64,000 bases of DNA, from assembly GCA_016900015.1 (NCBI GenBank), contig JACJJM010000012.1:40041-104040 (forward strand). The letters are read 5' to 3'. How positions within the stretch are numbered: position 1 is the stretch's first letter; every line of letters begins with the position of its first letter. This document shows positions 52,112 through 61,121 of this stretch, in pieces. Source of the DNA: Phocaeicola coprophilus (GTDB lineage Bacteria > Bacteroidota > Bacteroidia > Bacteroidales > Bacteroidaceae). Both the position numbers and the translations under genes were made by a program. Under the pieces are notes generated by a model. The model saw only the letters and a list, made by a program, of their open reading frames with translations. It was not told the DNA's origin and ran no database searches.

Positions 52112-53236
52112 ATGTTTTTCAAGGACATCATCGGACAAGAACAGGTCAAGGAACGGCTTCGTCTCGAGCTGCACGAAGGACGTGTCCCCCATGCCCAACT
52201 GTTTGCCGGGCCGGAAGGTTCCGGCGCACTCCCGCTGGCCATCGCCTACGCACGCTTCCTGCTGTGCACTCATCGCGGTGAGACCGACGCATGTGGCACG
52301 TGTCCCTCCTGTGTGAAGCTGAACAAGCTGGCGCATCCTGACTTGCATTTCGTCTTTCCCGTGGTGAAACGGAAAGGCGGAGGCGACACGGTGTCCGACG
52401 ATTACATCCGCGAATGGCGCGAACTGGCCATCTCCACCCCCTACTTCGGCCTGAACCACTGGCTCGACGCTATGGGCGCCGAAAACCAGCAGGCACAAAT
52501 CTTCGTCAAGGAAAGTGACGAACTGACGCGCAAGCTCAGCCTGAAATCAAGCGAAGGAGGCTACAAGGTGGTCGTCCTTTGGCTGCCGGAAAAGATGAAA
52601 GTGGAATGTGCCAACAAACTACTCAAACTGCTCGAAGAGCCCCCCGCACTGACGGTGTTCCTGCTTGTCAGCGAAGAGCCTGACCGCATACTCCCCACCA
52701 TCCTGAGCCGCACGCAGCGTGTCAACGTCCCCCGACTCGGCGACAACGAGATAAGCACGGCGCTCTCCCGACAGTTCGGCTTGCAGCCGTCCGACGCTGC
52801 GGAGACGGCCCGCCTGGCCAACGGCAGCTACCTGCAAGCACTGGAAATCATTCACCGGGGCGATGACAACCTCCTGTTCTTCGAGTTGTTCGTCAGCCTG
52901 ATGCGACTGGCTTACCAGCGCAAGGTGAAAGACATGAAGGATTGGAGCGAGACGGTGGCCACGATGGGCCGCGAACGCCAGAAGAATTTCCTGGCCTACT
53001 GCCAGCGCATGGTGCGCGAAAACTTCATCTCCAACTTCCACAGACGGGAACTGAACTACATGAACCGCGACGAAGCCAACTTTGCCGTGCGCTTCGCGCC
53101 GTTCATCAATGAACGCAATGTCATCGGCATTGCCGACGAACTGAGCGAAGCCCAAGCACACATCGAGCAGAACGTAAACCCGCGTATGGTGTTCTTTGAC
53201 TTCGCCCTGAAAATGATTGTACTATTAATACAGTGA
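52112..53236 (+). CDS. holB: DNA polymerase III delta' subunit-like clamp-loader ATPase
   Basis: 374 residues from the ATG at 52112. AAA+ clamp-loader fold: MFFKDIIGQEQVKERLRLEL, a P-loop remnant GPEGSGAL (33-40) without the Lys, as expected for delta', and a zinc module with Cys at 52, 61, 64 and 67 (CGTCPSC). Sensor-type segments are KMKVECANKLLKLLEEPP and LPTILSRTQRVNVP. It helps load the sliding clamp on DNA. It is encoded between metF and ricT; the ricT pairing recalls the holB-ricT neighbourhood of other phyla. Confidence 0.9.
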   Translation: MFFKDIIGQEQVKERLRLELHEGRVPHAQLFAGPEGSGALPLAIAYARFLLCTHRGETDACGTCPSCVKLNKLAHPDLHFVFPVVKRKGGGDTVSDDYIREWRELAISTPYFGLNHWLDAMGAENQQAQIFVKESDELTRKLSLKSSEGGYKVVVLWLPEKMKVECANKLLKLLEEPPALTVFLLVSEEPDRILPTILSRTQRVNVPRLGDNEISTALSRQFGLQPSDAAETARLANGSYLQALEIIHRGDDNLLFFELFVSLMRLAYQRKVKDMKDWSETVATMGRERQKNFLAYCQRMVRENFISNFHRRELNYMNRDEANFAVRFAPFINERNVIGIADELSEAQAHIEQNVNPRMVFFDFALKMIVLLIQ

Positions 53237-53294
53237 CAAGGGCCGGGACTGTCGACAGACCCTGCCCCAACGACCAGATAAAAACTCAAACACT

Positions 53295-54650
53295 ATGGAT
53301 TTCAAACTTACCAACGGCAGCGGAAGGCTATCAGCCAAAGGATGCGGCCGACAAGATAACAAACTGAACACTTATGACTGGCTGGCCGACATCCCTGCGG
53401 GAGAAGAAGCCGGCGACATGGTCGAAGTGCAATTCAAGAACACCCGCAAGGGATACTACAAGAACAGCAACAAGCTGAAATTGGAGAAAGGCGACATCGT
53501 GGCCGTCGAAGCCAGTCCCGGGCACGACATCGGCACCGTGACACTCACCGGACGCCTCGTCCCGCTCCAGATGAAAAAAGCCAATCTGAAACCGGACGCT
53601 GAAATACGCCGCATCTATCGGAAAGCCAAGCCTGTCGACCTGGAAAAATACGCAGAAGCAAAGGCCAAGGAACACGACACCATGATACGCTCGCGCCAAA
53701 TCGCCGCGCGGCTGAAGCTGAACATGAAAATCGGCGACGTGGAATACCAGGGAGACGGCAACAAAGCCATATTCTACTACATCGCAGACGAGCGTGTGGA
53801 CTTCCGCCAACTCATCAAGGTGCTGGCCGAGGCCTTCCACGTGCGCATCGAGATGAAGCAAATCGGAGCACGCCAAGAAGCCGGACGCATAGGAGGTATC
53901 GGTCCCTGCGGACGGGAATTGTGCTGCGCCACCTGGATGACCAACTTTGTCTCTGTCTCGACCAATGCAGCCCGTATCCAAGACATCTCACTCAATCCCC
54001 AAAAACTGGCCGGACAATGCGCCAAACTCAAATGCTGCCTGAATTACGAAGTGGATGCCTACGTGGAATGTACCAAGCGAATGCCCTCACGCGAAATCAC
54101 ACTGGAAACCAAGGACGCGACATTCTATTACTTCAAAGCAGACATTCTCAAAGGACAGGTCTCATACTCCACCGACAAAAATTTTGCAGCCAACCTGGTG
54201 ACCATCACCGGAAGACGGGCCTTTGAAGTCATCAACATGAACCGCAACGGCATCAAGCCCGACAGCCTGCTGGAGGAAGCGCACACCAGCGAACCCAAAC
54301 GGCCTGTCGACCTGTTGGAACAGGAAAGCGTGACACGCTTCGACAAAACAAAAAAGAACAAGAAAAAGAAGAAAAGCGGACAAGGACAGCCTGCCAACAA
54401 CGGAGAAGCAAAGAAAGCAGCCGCACAACAACCGGACAACCGAAAAACCGAGTCCAAGAAATCACAGCCCGAAAACAAAAACAAAAACCAAGAAAAAGGA
54501 CAGGAGAAAGGACAGCAACCGGCTGAAGCAAAGAAGAACAACACGCCCAGAAAGCGCAACAACAAAGGAAACCGTCCTCCCCAAGAGCCCGGCAAAAAGC
54601 AACAGGCCAATCCGACTCCCCAACCTAAAAACAACGCCAACCCTCAATAA
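53295..54650 (+). CDS. ricT: RicT (PSP1-domain) protein with a long low-complexity tail
   Basis: 451 residues. The PSP1 core spans about 35-300. Two cysteine clusters are present: GPCGRELCC with Cys205, 210 and 211, and CAKLKCC with Cys242, 247 and 248. In Bacillus the Ric complex binds Fe-S clusters and affects RNA processing with RNase Y. Residues about 352-451 are a Lys/Asn/Gln/Pro-rich, disordered-looking tail (KKNKKKKKSGQGQPANNG onward) absent from the core family; it could bind nucleic acid. Its stop codon touches the gldH ATG. Confidence 0.88.
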   Translation: MDFKLTNGSGRLSAKGCGRQDNKLNTYDWLADIPAGEEAGDMVEVQFKNTRKGYYKNSNKLKLEKGDIVAVEASPGHDIGTVTLTGRLVPLQMKKANLKPDAEIRRIYRKAKPVDLEKYAEAKAKEHDTMIRSRQIAARLKLNMKIGDVEYQGDGNKAIFYYIADERVDFRQLIKVLAEAFHVRIEMKQIGARQEAGRIGGIGPCGRELCCATWMTNFVSVSTNAARIQDISLNPQKLAGQCAKLKCCLNYEVDAYVECTKRMPSREITLETKDATFYYFKADILKGQVSYSTDKNFAANLVTITGRRAFEVINMNRNGIKPDSLLEEAHTSEPKRPVDLLEQESVTRFDKTKKNKKKKKSGQGQPANNGEAKKAAAQQPDNRKTESKKSQPENKNKNQEKGQEKGQQPAEAKKNNTPRKRNNKGNRPPQEPGKKQQANPTPQPKNNANPQ

Positions 54651-55145
54651 ATGGCCTGCCTGACACATTCGTTGAAAAAAACCATCCTGCTGCCGGCAAT
54701 CATCCTGCTGGCAGCAGCTTGCCACGCTCCGGAAGGCTACCACGCATTCCGGACACTGCCGGATGAAGGTTGGAAACGGGACGACACGCTCTACTTCTCC
54801 CTCCCCCGGCAGACTGGGACACGCCCCTGCCGCGCTACGCTCGAAATACGTCACAGGGGCGACTACCCCTACTGCTCGCTGTGGCTGCTCGTCAGCCACA
54901 ACACGGCCGACTCACTCACCTTCCGCACAGACACTGTGGAGTGCATGCTGGTCGACAAGCACGGCCACTTCGACGGCGCAGGCATCAACGACCTATACCA
55001 GAAAAGTTTTCCCCTGCCTGACATCACGCTGCATGAAGGCTCAGCGCCGACCTTCAAAATCGCCCCTTTCATGAAAGACCGCCTGCTGGAAGGCATTTCC
55101 GACGTCGGCATCCGGCTGACTCCCACACAGCATCCGACGGAATAA
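54651..55145 (+). CDS. gldH: GldH-family lipoprotein
   Basis: 164 residues starting immediately after the ricT stop. Lipoprotein signal (KKTILLPAIILLAAACHAP, lipobox Cys near 24). The body fits GldH: YHAFRTLPDEGWKRDDTLYFSLP, LEIRHRGDYPYCSLWLLVSH and the end ISDVGIRLTP. GldH is needed for gliding in Flavobacterium but is widespread in non-gliding Bacteroidales, where its role is unknown. It ends the metF operon, convergent with rodA. Confidence 0.88.
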   Translation: MACLTHSLKKTILLPAIILLAAACHAPEGYHAFRTLPDEGWKRDDTLYFSLPRQTGTRPCRATLEIRHRGDYPYCSLWLLVSHNTADSLTFRTDTVECMLVDKHGHFDGAGINDLYQKSFPLPDITLHEGSAPTFKIAPFMKDRLLEGISDVGIRLTPTQHPTE

Positions 55146-55174
55146 CCCCATACATTCTTGAAAAAGCGACCCTG

Positions 55175-55232
55175 GACTCCGCCCGACCACGGAAAGGAAG
55201 GTAAGGCCGGGCGGAGTCTATTCCGTGGTCGG
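55175..55232. repeat. GC-rich dispersed palindromic repeat, copy 6, between convergent gldH and rodA
   Basis: Two inverted repeats overlap: GACTCCGCCC (55175-55184) with 55209-55218, and CCGACCACGGAA (55183-55194) with 55221-55232, both perfect. They share bases, so only one stem can form at a time. No T tract follows on either strand. Confidence 0.75.
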
Positions 55233-55285
55233 CTACCCTTAACAGGGCGCAAAGCCGCAAAGAAAAGGGCATTTTCGCCCTCTCC

Positions 55286-56740
55286 TTACGTCCGTTTCCG
55301 CCCCGCGTCGATGCGGATGAAAACAAACAAAAGGATGGTGAAGCCCCACAGCGAGGAGCCTCCATAACTGAAGAACGGCAACGGAATGCCGATGACCGGT
55401 GTCAACCCCAGCACCATGCCGACATTGATGAACAAGTGAAAGAGGAAAATGCTCACCAGCGAATAGCCGTAGACGCGGCCGAAACGACTGCTCTGTCGCT
55501 CGGCAAGCACCAACAGGCGGAGGATGAATGCCAGAAACAACAACAGCACGACCGAAGCGCCGATGAACCCCTGCTCCTCGCCCACGGTGCAGAAGATGAA
55601 GTCCGTGTCCTGTTCGGGGACGTATTCAAGCTTGGTCTGCGTCCCGTTCAGAAATCCCTTGCCCGTCAGCCCGCCGGAACCGATGGCTATCTTCGACTGG
55701 TTCACATTGTAACCCACTCCCGACAAATCTTCCTTCATGCCCAGCACCACTTCGATACGCGCTTTCTGGTGGGGCTGGAGCACCTTGGCAAACACAAAGT
55801 CGCTGGAATAAAAGAAAGCCAGCGAACCAAGTGTGAACAGGGCGATGTAGGCAAAATTGTTCATCCGCTCGCGCAGCCACAGGACACACAACGTCACCAT
55901 CAACCCGACGCACACGCCAAGCTGCACCCAGGTGATGTCAAACGGTATAACATAGGCTGAAAACAGCAAAGCCAGCAACGTCAGCCCCAAGCTGCATCCC
56001 AGCATCCAGCGGACCACCACCGTGCGGTGCGTGTACACCCCGACCATCCCGGCCGTGCAGACCTGGATGAGAAGCATCACGACAAACTTACCCACAGGGG
56101 CCGGCATATTCCACAGCATGACGTCGGAAAAACGAATGCCCACGATGAAATAGACCACGGCACAGACACCCGAAAAAAGAAACGCTCCGGACATGCCTTC
56201 CCGATAGAGCATCAGGAAAAACGACAGGAACACCAGCGCCGAACCCGTCTCCTTCTGCAAGATGATGATGCACAAAGGCAAGAGTATCAGGCCCACGACA
56301 CACAGGAAGTCGCGCGTGCGGTGCAAGGAGAAGGTGTAAGCACTCATGTATTTGGCCAAGGCCAAGGCCGTGGCAGCCTTGGCAAACTCGGCCGGTTGCA
56401 GGTTGATGCCCCCGCCCAGGCGTATCCAGGAATGGGAGCCTTTGATGTCAGGGGCCACAAACAGCGTCGCTATCAGCAAGAGGATAATCAGGCCATAGAT
56501 GACGTAGGCCAGCAATTCATAGAGTTTCTCTTCCAACATCAGGAGGACAAATCCGATGCCCAGGGAACACCCAATCCAGAGCAGTTGTTTCCCGGCACGG
56601 GTGTCCAGTCCCAGGAAATCCGGTTCGCCATAGGTGTAGCTGGCTCCGCACACGCTGAACCATCCGCAGATAACCAATGCCAGATAGAGCAATATGATTA
56701 CCCAGTCGACCGATTTATATAACCTAACGTTCCTGATCAT
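55286..56740 (-). CDS. rodA: rod-shape peptidoglycan polymerase RodA
   Basis: 484 residues from the ATG at 56740 (MIRNVRLYKSVDWVIILLYLALV), overlapping mrdA by 17 bp; an ATG at 56785 is deeper inside mrdA and unlikely. SEDS-family membrane protein with about ten or more helices. Typical segments are SLGIGFVLLMLEEK, GSHSWIRLGGGINLQPAEFAKAA (with the WxxLGG...QPAE signature), LQKETGSALVFLSFFLMLYREG with the catalytic Asp/Glu region, GLTGKGFLNGTQTKLEYVPEQDTDFIFCTVGEEQGF and PFFSYGGSS. It polymerises glycan strands with PBP2. Confidence 0.95.
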   Translation of the reverse strand: MIRNVRLYKSVDWVIILLYLALVICGWFSVCGASYTYGEPDFLGLDTRAGKQLLWIGCSLGIGFVLLMLEEKLYELLAYVIYGLIILLLIATLFVAPDIKGSHSWIRLGGGINLQPAEFAKAATALALAKYMSAYTFSLHRTRDFLCVVGLILLPLCIIILQKETGSALVFLSFFLMLYREGMSGAFLFSGVCAVVYFIVGIRFSDVMLWNMPAPVGKFVVMLLIQVCTAGMVGVYTHRTVVVRWMLGCSLGLTLLALLFSAYVIPFDITWVQLGVCVGLMVTLCVLWLRERMNNFAYIALFTLGSLAFFYSSDFVFAKVLQPHQKARIEVVLGMKEDLSGVGYNVNQSKIAIGSGGLTGKGFLNGTQTKLEYVPEQDTDFIFCTVGEEQGFIGASVVLLLFLAFILRLLVLAERQSSRFGRVYGYSLVSIFLFHLFINVGMVLGLTPVIGIPLPFFSYGGSSLWGFTILLFVFIRIDAGRKRT

Positions 56741-58574
56741 CGTAGAATATGCGTCTTGCCTGAATCTGGGAAGCCAGCTCTTCACTTTCGGGCGAAAGCT
56801 CTCCTTTCAGGTATTTTTCCATCATCAATTTGCCGATAGGCACTCCGTAGACCGCTCCGAAGCCGCCGTTTTCCACATAGACGGCAATGGCAATCTTCGG
56901 ATTGTCCATCGGCGCAAATCCCATAAAAGCCGAGTGGTCATGCCCGCGGTTTTCGGCTGTACCCGTCTTTCCGCAGACCTCGATGCCGGGAATGTTCGCT
57001 CCCCGGCACGTGCCGGCCAGCACGGCCTGACGCATGCCTTTCACCACTTCTTCATAATAGCGCGGTTCGACTTTCGTGTAACGGCGCGTGCGGTAGAGGC
57101 TGTCCAGCTCACCACCCTCGATGGAGTGCACGACGTGAGGCGTGATGAAATAACCACGGTTGGCGATGGTCGCCCCCAGATTGGCAATCTGAAGCGGGGT
57201 CAACGTCACCTCGCCCTGTCCGATGGCTATACTGATGACGGTCAGTCCGTTCCACGAGCCACGGTAGGCTTTGTCGTAAAAAGCCGCATTGGGAATCATC
57301 CCCCGACGTTCACCCGGGATGTCCACTCCCAGACGATAGCCGAAGCCCATCGAGACCATGTAGTCCTTCCATGTGGTCATGGCCTCCTGCACGGTCTTAT
57401 ACTTGGTGCGGTTGCCAAACATATAATAAAGTCCCCAGCAGAAATAGCCGTTGCATGATGTAGCCAAAGCCGGAACCAGGGAAAGGGGTGAGGGATGGGC
57501 GTGACACCCGACGCGCAAGCCTCGGTAGACAAAGCCGTGATAGCAGGGATAGAGCGTCTGCGTGGGAGAAATGATGCCCTCCTGCATGAAGGTCAGGGCC
57601 TGCGTCGTCTTGAAAGTGGACCCTGGAGGGTATGTGCCCGACACGGCCCGGTTCAGGAGCGGTTTCCACTTGTCGCGCGACAGTTCCAGATGGTGCTTGC
57701 CGCGGTCGCGTCCGACCATCAGGTGAGGGTCGTAGGAAGGAGCCGACACCATGCAGAGGATGTCGCCCGTGGATGGCTCGATAGCCACGATGCTGCCAAT
57801 CTTCCCTTCCAACAGGCGTTCGCCCAGCGCTTGCAGCTCGACGTCCAGCCCCAGCGTCAGGTTCTTCCCGGGGACAGGCAGCTTGTCCAGCGCACCGTCC
57901 TTGTAGCGCCCTTGGATGCGCCCGTGAGCGTCGCGCAACAGGATTTCCACACCTTTCTCGCCGCGAAGCTCCTTCTCGTAGGAACGCTCGACCCCCTGGA
58001 TGCCGATGTAGTCGCCGCTGCGGTAATAATCATCCCCCTCGATGTCGCGCTTGGAAACTTCGGCCACATCGCCCAGGACATGGGCTGCCACGTCATAGGT
58101 ATACTGGCGCGTCGTGCGCCGTTGCACATAGAATCCGGGGAAACGGAACAGCTTCTCTTGGAAAACGGCAAACTCCTCAGCCGGAAGCTGGCTCATGAAC
58201 ACCTGCTCCGTATAACGGGAATATCCGGGGTTCAACGCCCGGTTCTTGATGTCGGCCATGCGCCTGATGAAATATTCTTTCGTGATGCCCAGTGTCTGGC
58301 AGAAGTCCAAGGTGTCCAAATGCTCCACTTCACGCATCACCACCATGACGTCATAGGCCGGCTGGTTATAGACCATCAGCCTGCCCTCCCGGTCGTAGAT
58401 GGCCCCGCGGGCCGGGTATTGCACTTTATTCAGGAAAGCATTGCTGGCAGCATTCTTCTTGTAATCATCGCTCATAATCTGCAAGGCGAACAGCCGCAGG
58501 ATGTAGCCGAACACGATTGCTATGGCTACACCGGCTATCACAAACTTACGTTTCTCCAGATTATAATCACGCAT
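56724..58574 (-). CDS. mrdA: penicillin-binding protein 2
   Basis: 616 residues. One N-terminal membrane anchor (KFVIAGVAIAIVFGYILRLFAL), the dimerisation domain (NQPAYDVMVVM ... RYTEQVFMSQL) and the transpeptidase with STFK at 319-322 (catalytic Ser319), SCN at 373-375 and KTGTAEN from 536. It cross-links peptidoglycan during elongation in the periplasm. Order mreB-mreC-mreD-mrdA-rodA on the minus strand; it follows mreD by 55 bp. Confidence 0.96.
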   Translation of the reverse strand: MRDYNLEKRKFVIAGVAIAIVFGYILRLFALQIMSDDYKKNAASNAFLNKVQYPARGAIYDREGRLMVYNQPAYDVMVVMREVEHLDTLDFCQTLGITKEYFIRRMADIKNRALNPGYSRYTEQVFMSQLPAEEFAVFQEKLFRFPGFYVQRRTTRQYTYDVAAHVLGDVAEVSKRDIEGDDYYRSGDYIGIQGVERSYEKELRGEKGVEILLRDAHGRIQGRYKDGALDKLPVPGKNLTLGLDVELQALGERLLEGKIGSIVAIEPSTGDILCMVSAPSYDPHLMVGRDRGKHHLELSRDKWKPLLNRAVSGTYPPGSTFKTTQALTFMQEGIISPTQTLYPCYHGFVYRGLRVGCHAHPSPLSLVPALATSCNGYFCWGLYYMFGNRTKYKTVQEAMTTWKDYMVSMGFGYRLGVDIPGERRGMIPNAAFYDKAYRGSWNGLTVISIAIGQGEVTLTPLQIANLGATIANRGYFITPHVVHSIEGGELDSLYRTRRYTKVEPRYYEEVVKGMRQAVLAGTCRGANIPGIEVCGKTGTAENRGHDHSAFMGFAPMDNPKIAIAVYVENGGFGAVYGVPIGKLMMEKYLKGELSPESEELASQIQARRIFYDDQER

Positions 58575-58629
58575 GTATTGCCTCCAACTTTTACGCCCGC
58601 TTCATCCACACGGAGCGGACATGAAACCA

Positions 58630-59130
58630 TCATTTCCTTCGGACACTTTCCATCATCATCACGCAGAAGGTAGTCAATGCCGTGCTACACACCACTTTCA
58701 AAAGCAACAGCGTCCAGCTAAAAAACGAGAACGTGTCCAGAAGGAGAAGCACTGCGTGATGAAGGAACACAGCCATGGCTGCATACCCCAGAAAAGAGCC
58801 GAATCCCATCGAACGGATGCCCGGCTCCCAATCATCCACACTGTCGCGGGGCACAAAGAGCGTCAACAGCCAAGGCCGAACAAAGGCCAGCAATGTGGTG
58901 GCCGCAGCATGCATCCCCGGCGTGTTGGAAAACACATCAATCACCAGGCCGACAAAAAAGCCTAAAAGCAAAAGGACATTGCGCTTCACGTCACGGTTGA
59001 GCACCAGCATGAAATAGACATAAGCAAAGGGCGTGGCATAGCCACCGATATGAATCTGATTGAGCACCAGCACCTGAACCAGCACCAGAGCCAACAGCCA
59101 TAAACCGCGTTTCCAGTAAGAGACATTCAT
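58630..59130 (-). CDS. mreD: rod shape-determining protein MreD
   Basis: 166 residues, about five membrane helices (WLLALVLVQVLVLNQIHIGGYATPFAYVYFMLVLN at the start, LLLLGFFVGLVIDVFSNTPGMHAAATTLLAFVRPWLL). The D-F-N-PG-H-A segment is the MreD hallmark. Member of the inner-membrane elongation complex. It lies between mreC (13 bp) and mrdA. Confidence 0.92.
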   Translation of the reverse strand: MNVSYWKRGLWLLALVLVQVLVLNQIHIGGYATPFAYVYFMLVLNRDVKRNVLLLLGFFVGLVIDVFSNTPGMHAAATTLLAFVRPWLLTLFVPRDSVDDWEPGIRSMGFGSFLGYAAMAVFLHHAVLLLLDTFSFFSWTLLLLKVVCSTALTTFCVMMMESVRRK

Positions 59131-59143
59131 ATCTGTTCGACCT

Positions 59144-59986
59144 TCACTTTCTGTATTCTTTCGTCAATTCTTCGATTTCCTCCATGCCTTCACGGGCTAT
59201 GACACGCACGTCGTCCAAGCGTCCGAAGTCGGTCGACAGCCGCACTTTCAACAGATAGGACAGTCCGTCATGCGAGTCTTCGATGTCTTCCACCACGCCG
59301 ACCATGATTCCTTCAGGAAAGATGGACGAATAGCCGCTTGTCACGATGGTGTCTCCTTTCTGGCATTCCGCATGCCGGGGGACATCGTGCAGATACGTGT
59401 AGCGCACGTCGGTCCCGTCCCAACGCAGGTAACCGAAATAACCGCTACTTTTTATCTTGCAACTGATGTTCGACTTGCTGTTCAACAGCGAAATGACCAG
59501 TGCATGATGAGAGGTCGTCTTGCCTACGATACCCACCACGCCATTTCCACACACGACCCCCATTTCGGCCTGCACGCTGTCAGAACGGCCCTTGTCGATG
59601 GTGATGAAATTGTCCGCACGGTCAAGCGTATTGTTCACCACATGTGCCTTTATACGCCAGAAGTCTCCCAAGGCTGCCTGTTGCAGACTGTCCACCGCGC
59701 TCGAATCGCGTGTCAGCTCCGCCACCACGGCCCGGAGGGACGAGACCTCACGTTCCAGGTCCAGGTTACGGTCGGTCAGTGCGTCGTTCACCGTCTTCAG
59801 GTGAAAATACCCCGTTATGCTGCTCGAAATCTCATACACTGTGCCGCAAAGCCAGTTGGCAGAAGAGAAATACACACTGCCCTGGTAGTTGTTGAAGCGA
59901 AACAACAACACAAAGCACACCACTTCCAGTATGACAAACAGGAAGCAGTGGCTATACCTCAGCAGAAAGTCAAGCAGGTTACGCAC
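59144..59986 (-). CDS. mreC: rod shape-determining protein MreC
   Basis: 280 residues. One N-terminal helix (YSHCFLFVILEVVCFVLLFRF), a coiled coil (about 65-95, LTDRNLDLEREVSSLRAVVAEL), then the beta-barrel domain (AHVVNNTLDRADNFITIDKGRSDSVQAEMGVVCGNGVVGIVG, DTIVTSGYSSIFPEGIMVG). It links MreB to PBP2 across the membrane. 13 bp after mreB. Confidence 0.94.
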   Translation of the reverse strand: MRNLLDFLLRYSHCFLFVILEVVCFVLLFRFNNYQGSVYFSSANWLCGTVYEISSSITGYFHLKTVNDALTDRNLDLEREVSSLRAVVAELTRDSSAVDSLQQAALGDFWRIKAHVVNNTLDRADNFITIDKGRSDSVQAEMGVVCGNGVVGIVGKTTSHHALVISLLNSKSNISCKIKSSGYFGYLRWDGTDVRYTYLHDVPRHAECQKGDTIVTSGYSSIFPEGIMVGVVEDIEDSHDGLSYLLKVRLSTDFGRLDDVRVIAREGMEEIEELTKEYRK

Positions 59987-59999
59987 AGCGACAGGAATT

Positions 60000-61022
60000 T
60001 CATCGCATCAGGAACGAAAACTTGTCTATGTTCTTCAAGGCGATGCCCGTTCCCTTGGCTACACTGTACAGGGGGTCTTCCGCGATGTGGAAAGGTATGT
60101 TTATCTTGTCAGTCAAACGCTTGTCCAGTCCACGAAGCAGTGCGCCTCCTCCGGCCAGGTAGATGCCATTGTGCACGATGTCGGCATACAGCTCAGGCGG
60201 CGTGTTTTCCAACGCATTCAGCACGGCAGTCTCTATCTTTGCGATGGACTTCTCCAGGCAGTGGGCGATTTCCTGGTATCCGACAGGGACTTCCATCGGA
60301 AGCGCCGTGATGCGGTTCGGGCCGTAGACAGTATAATCTTCCGGCGCATCGTCACCCAAGTCGGTCAAGGCAGCTCCCACGGCTATCTTGATGCGCTCAG
60401 CCATACGCTCACTCACCTTCACATTGTGCTGACGGCTCATGTATTCCTGGATGTCAGCCGTAAAGTCGTCACCGGCAATGCGGATGGAACTGTTCGTCAC
60501 GATGCCTCCCAGCGAGATGACGGCAATCTCCGTCGAACCGCCACCTATGTCGACCACCATGTTTCCTTCCGGAGCCTGCACGTCAAGCCCGACGCCGATG
60601 GCAGCAGCCATGGGTTCGAAAATGAGATACACGTCACGCCCGCCTGCATGTTCTGCCGAATCGCGTACGGCACGCAGTTCGACCTCCGTACTGCCCGAAG
60701 GCACACCGATGACCATGCGCAGCGAGGGTGAGAACAGGCGGCGTCCCGTGTTCACCTTCTTTATCAGTCCACGCATCATCTGTTCGCACGCGTTGAAGTC
60801 GGCAATCACGCCGTTGCGCAACGGGCGCACAGTGCGGATGTGCGGATTTTCCTTTTCATACATCATCTTTGCCTTCTCGCCCACGGCTATCATCTTTTCC
60901 GTGCGACGGTCCAGCGCCACGACTGAAGGCTCATCCACCACAATCTTGTCATTGCTGATAATGATGGTGTTGGCCGTGCCCAAGTCCATGGCTATCTCTT
61001 GCGTAAATGAGAACAATCCCAT
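60000..61022 (-). CDS. mreB: rod shape-determining actin homologue MreB
   Basis: 340 residues. Cytosolic actin-fold ATPase that positions wall synthesis. Phosphate-binding and hinge segments: MDLGTANTIIISNDKIVVDEPSVVAL, MVVDIGGGSTEIAVISLGGIV and LAGGGALLRGLDKRLTDKI. An amphipathic N-terminus (MGLFSFTQEI) is present. First gene of the elongation operon; purH is 99 bp upstream, separated by a simple inverted repeat. Confidence 0.97.
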   Translation of the reverse strand: MGLFSFTQEIAMDLGTANTIIISNDKIVVDEPSVVALDRRTEKMIAVGEKAKMMYEKENPHIRTVRPLRNGVIADFNACEQMMRGLIKKVNTGRRLFSPSLRMVIGVPSGSTEVELRAVRDSAEHAGGRDVYLIFEPMAAAIGVGLDVQAPEGNMVVDIGGGSTEIAVISLGGIVTNSSIRIAGDDFTADIQEYMSRQHNVKVSERMAERIKIAVGAALTDLGDDAPEDYTVYGPNRITALPMEVPVGYQEIAHCLEKSIAKIETAVLNALENTPPELYADIVHNGIYLAGGGALLRGLDKRLTDKINIPFHIAEDPLYSVAKGTGIALKNIDKFSFLMR

Positions 61023-61056
61023 AGTATTTATTTCAGCGTTTTATTGTTGAATAAAA

Positions 61057-61116
61057 AATGAAGAACGAAGAATGAAAAGCGATGACGTCCTCCATTCTTC
61101 ATCCTTCATTCTTCCT
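61057..61116. repeat. inverted repeat of GAAGA/TCTTC type between purH and mreB
   Basis: AATGAAGAACGAAGAATGA (about 61057-61075) faces a diverged complement (about 61092-61115). Related to the element at 2738-2821. It lies 6 bp after the purH stop on the minus strand. Confidence 0.6.
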
Positions 61117-61121
61117 TGTAT

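Noticed and set aside
57495..58673. 392-codon open frame on the plus strand
   Set aside because: Antisense to mrdA, which has the full STFK, SCN and KTG set.
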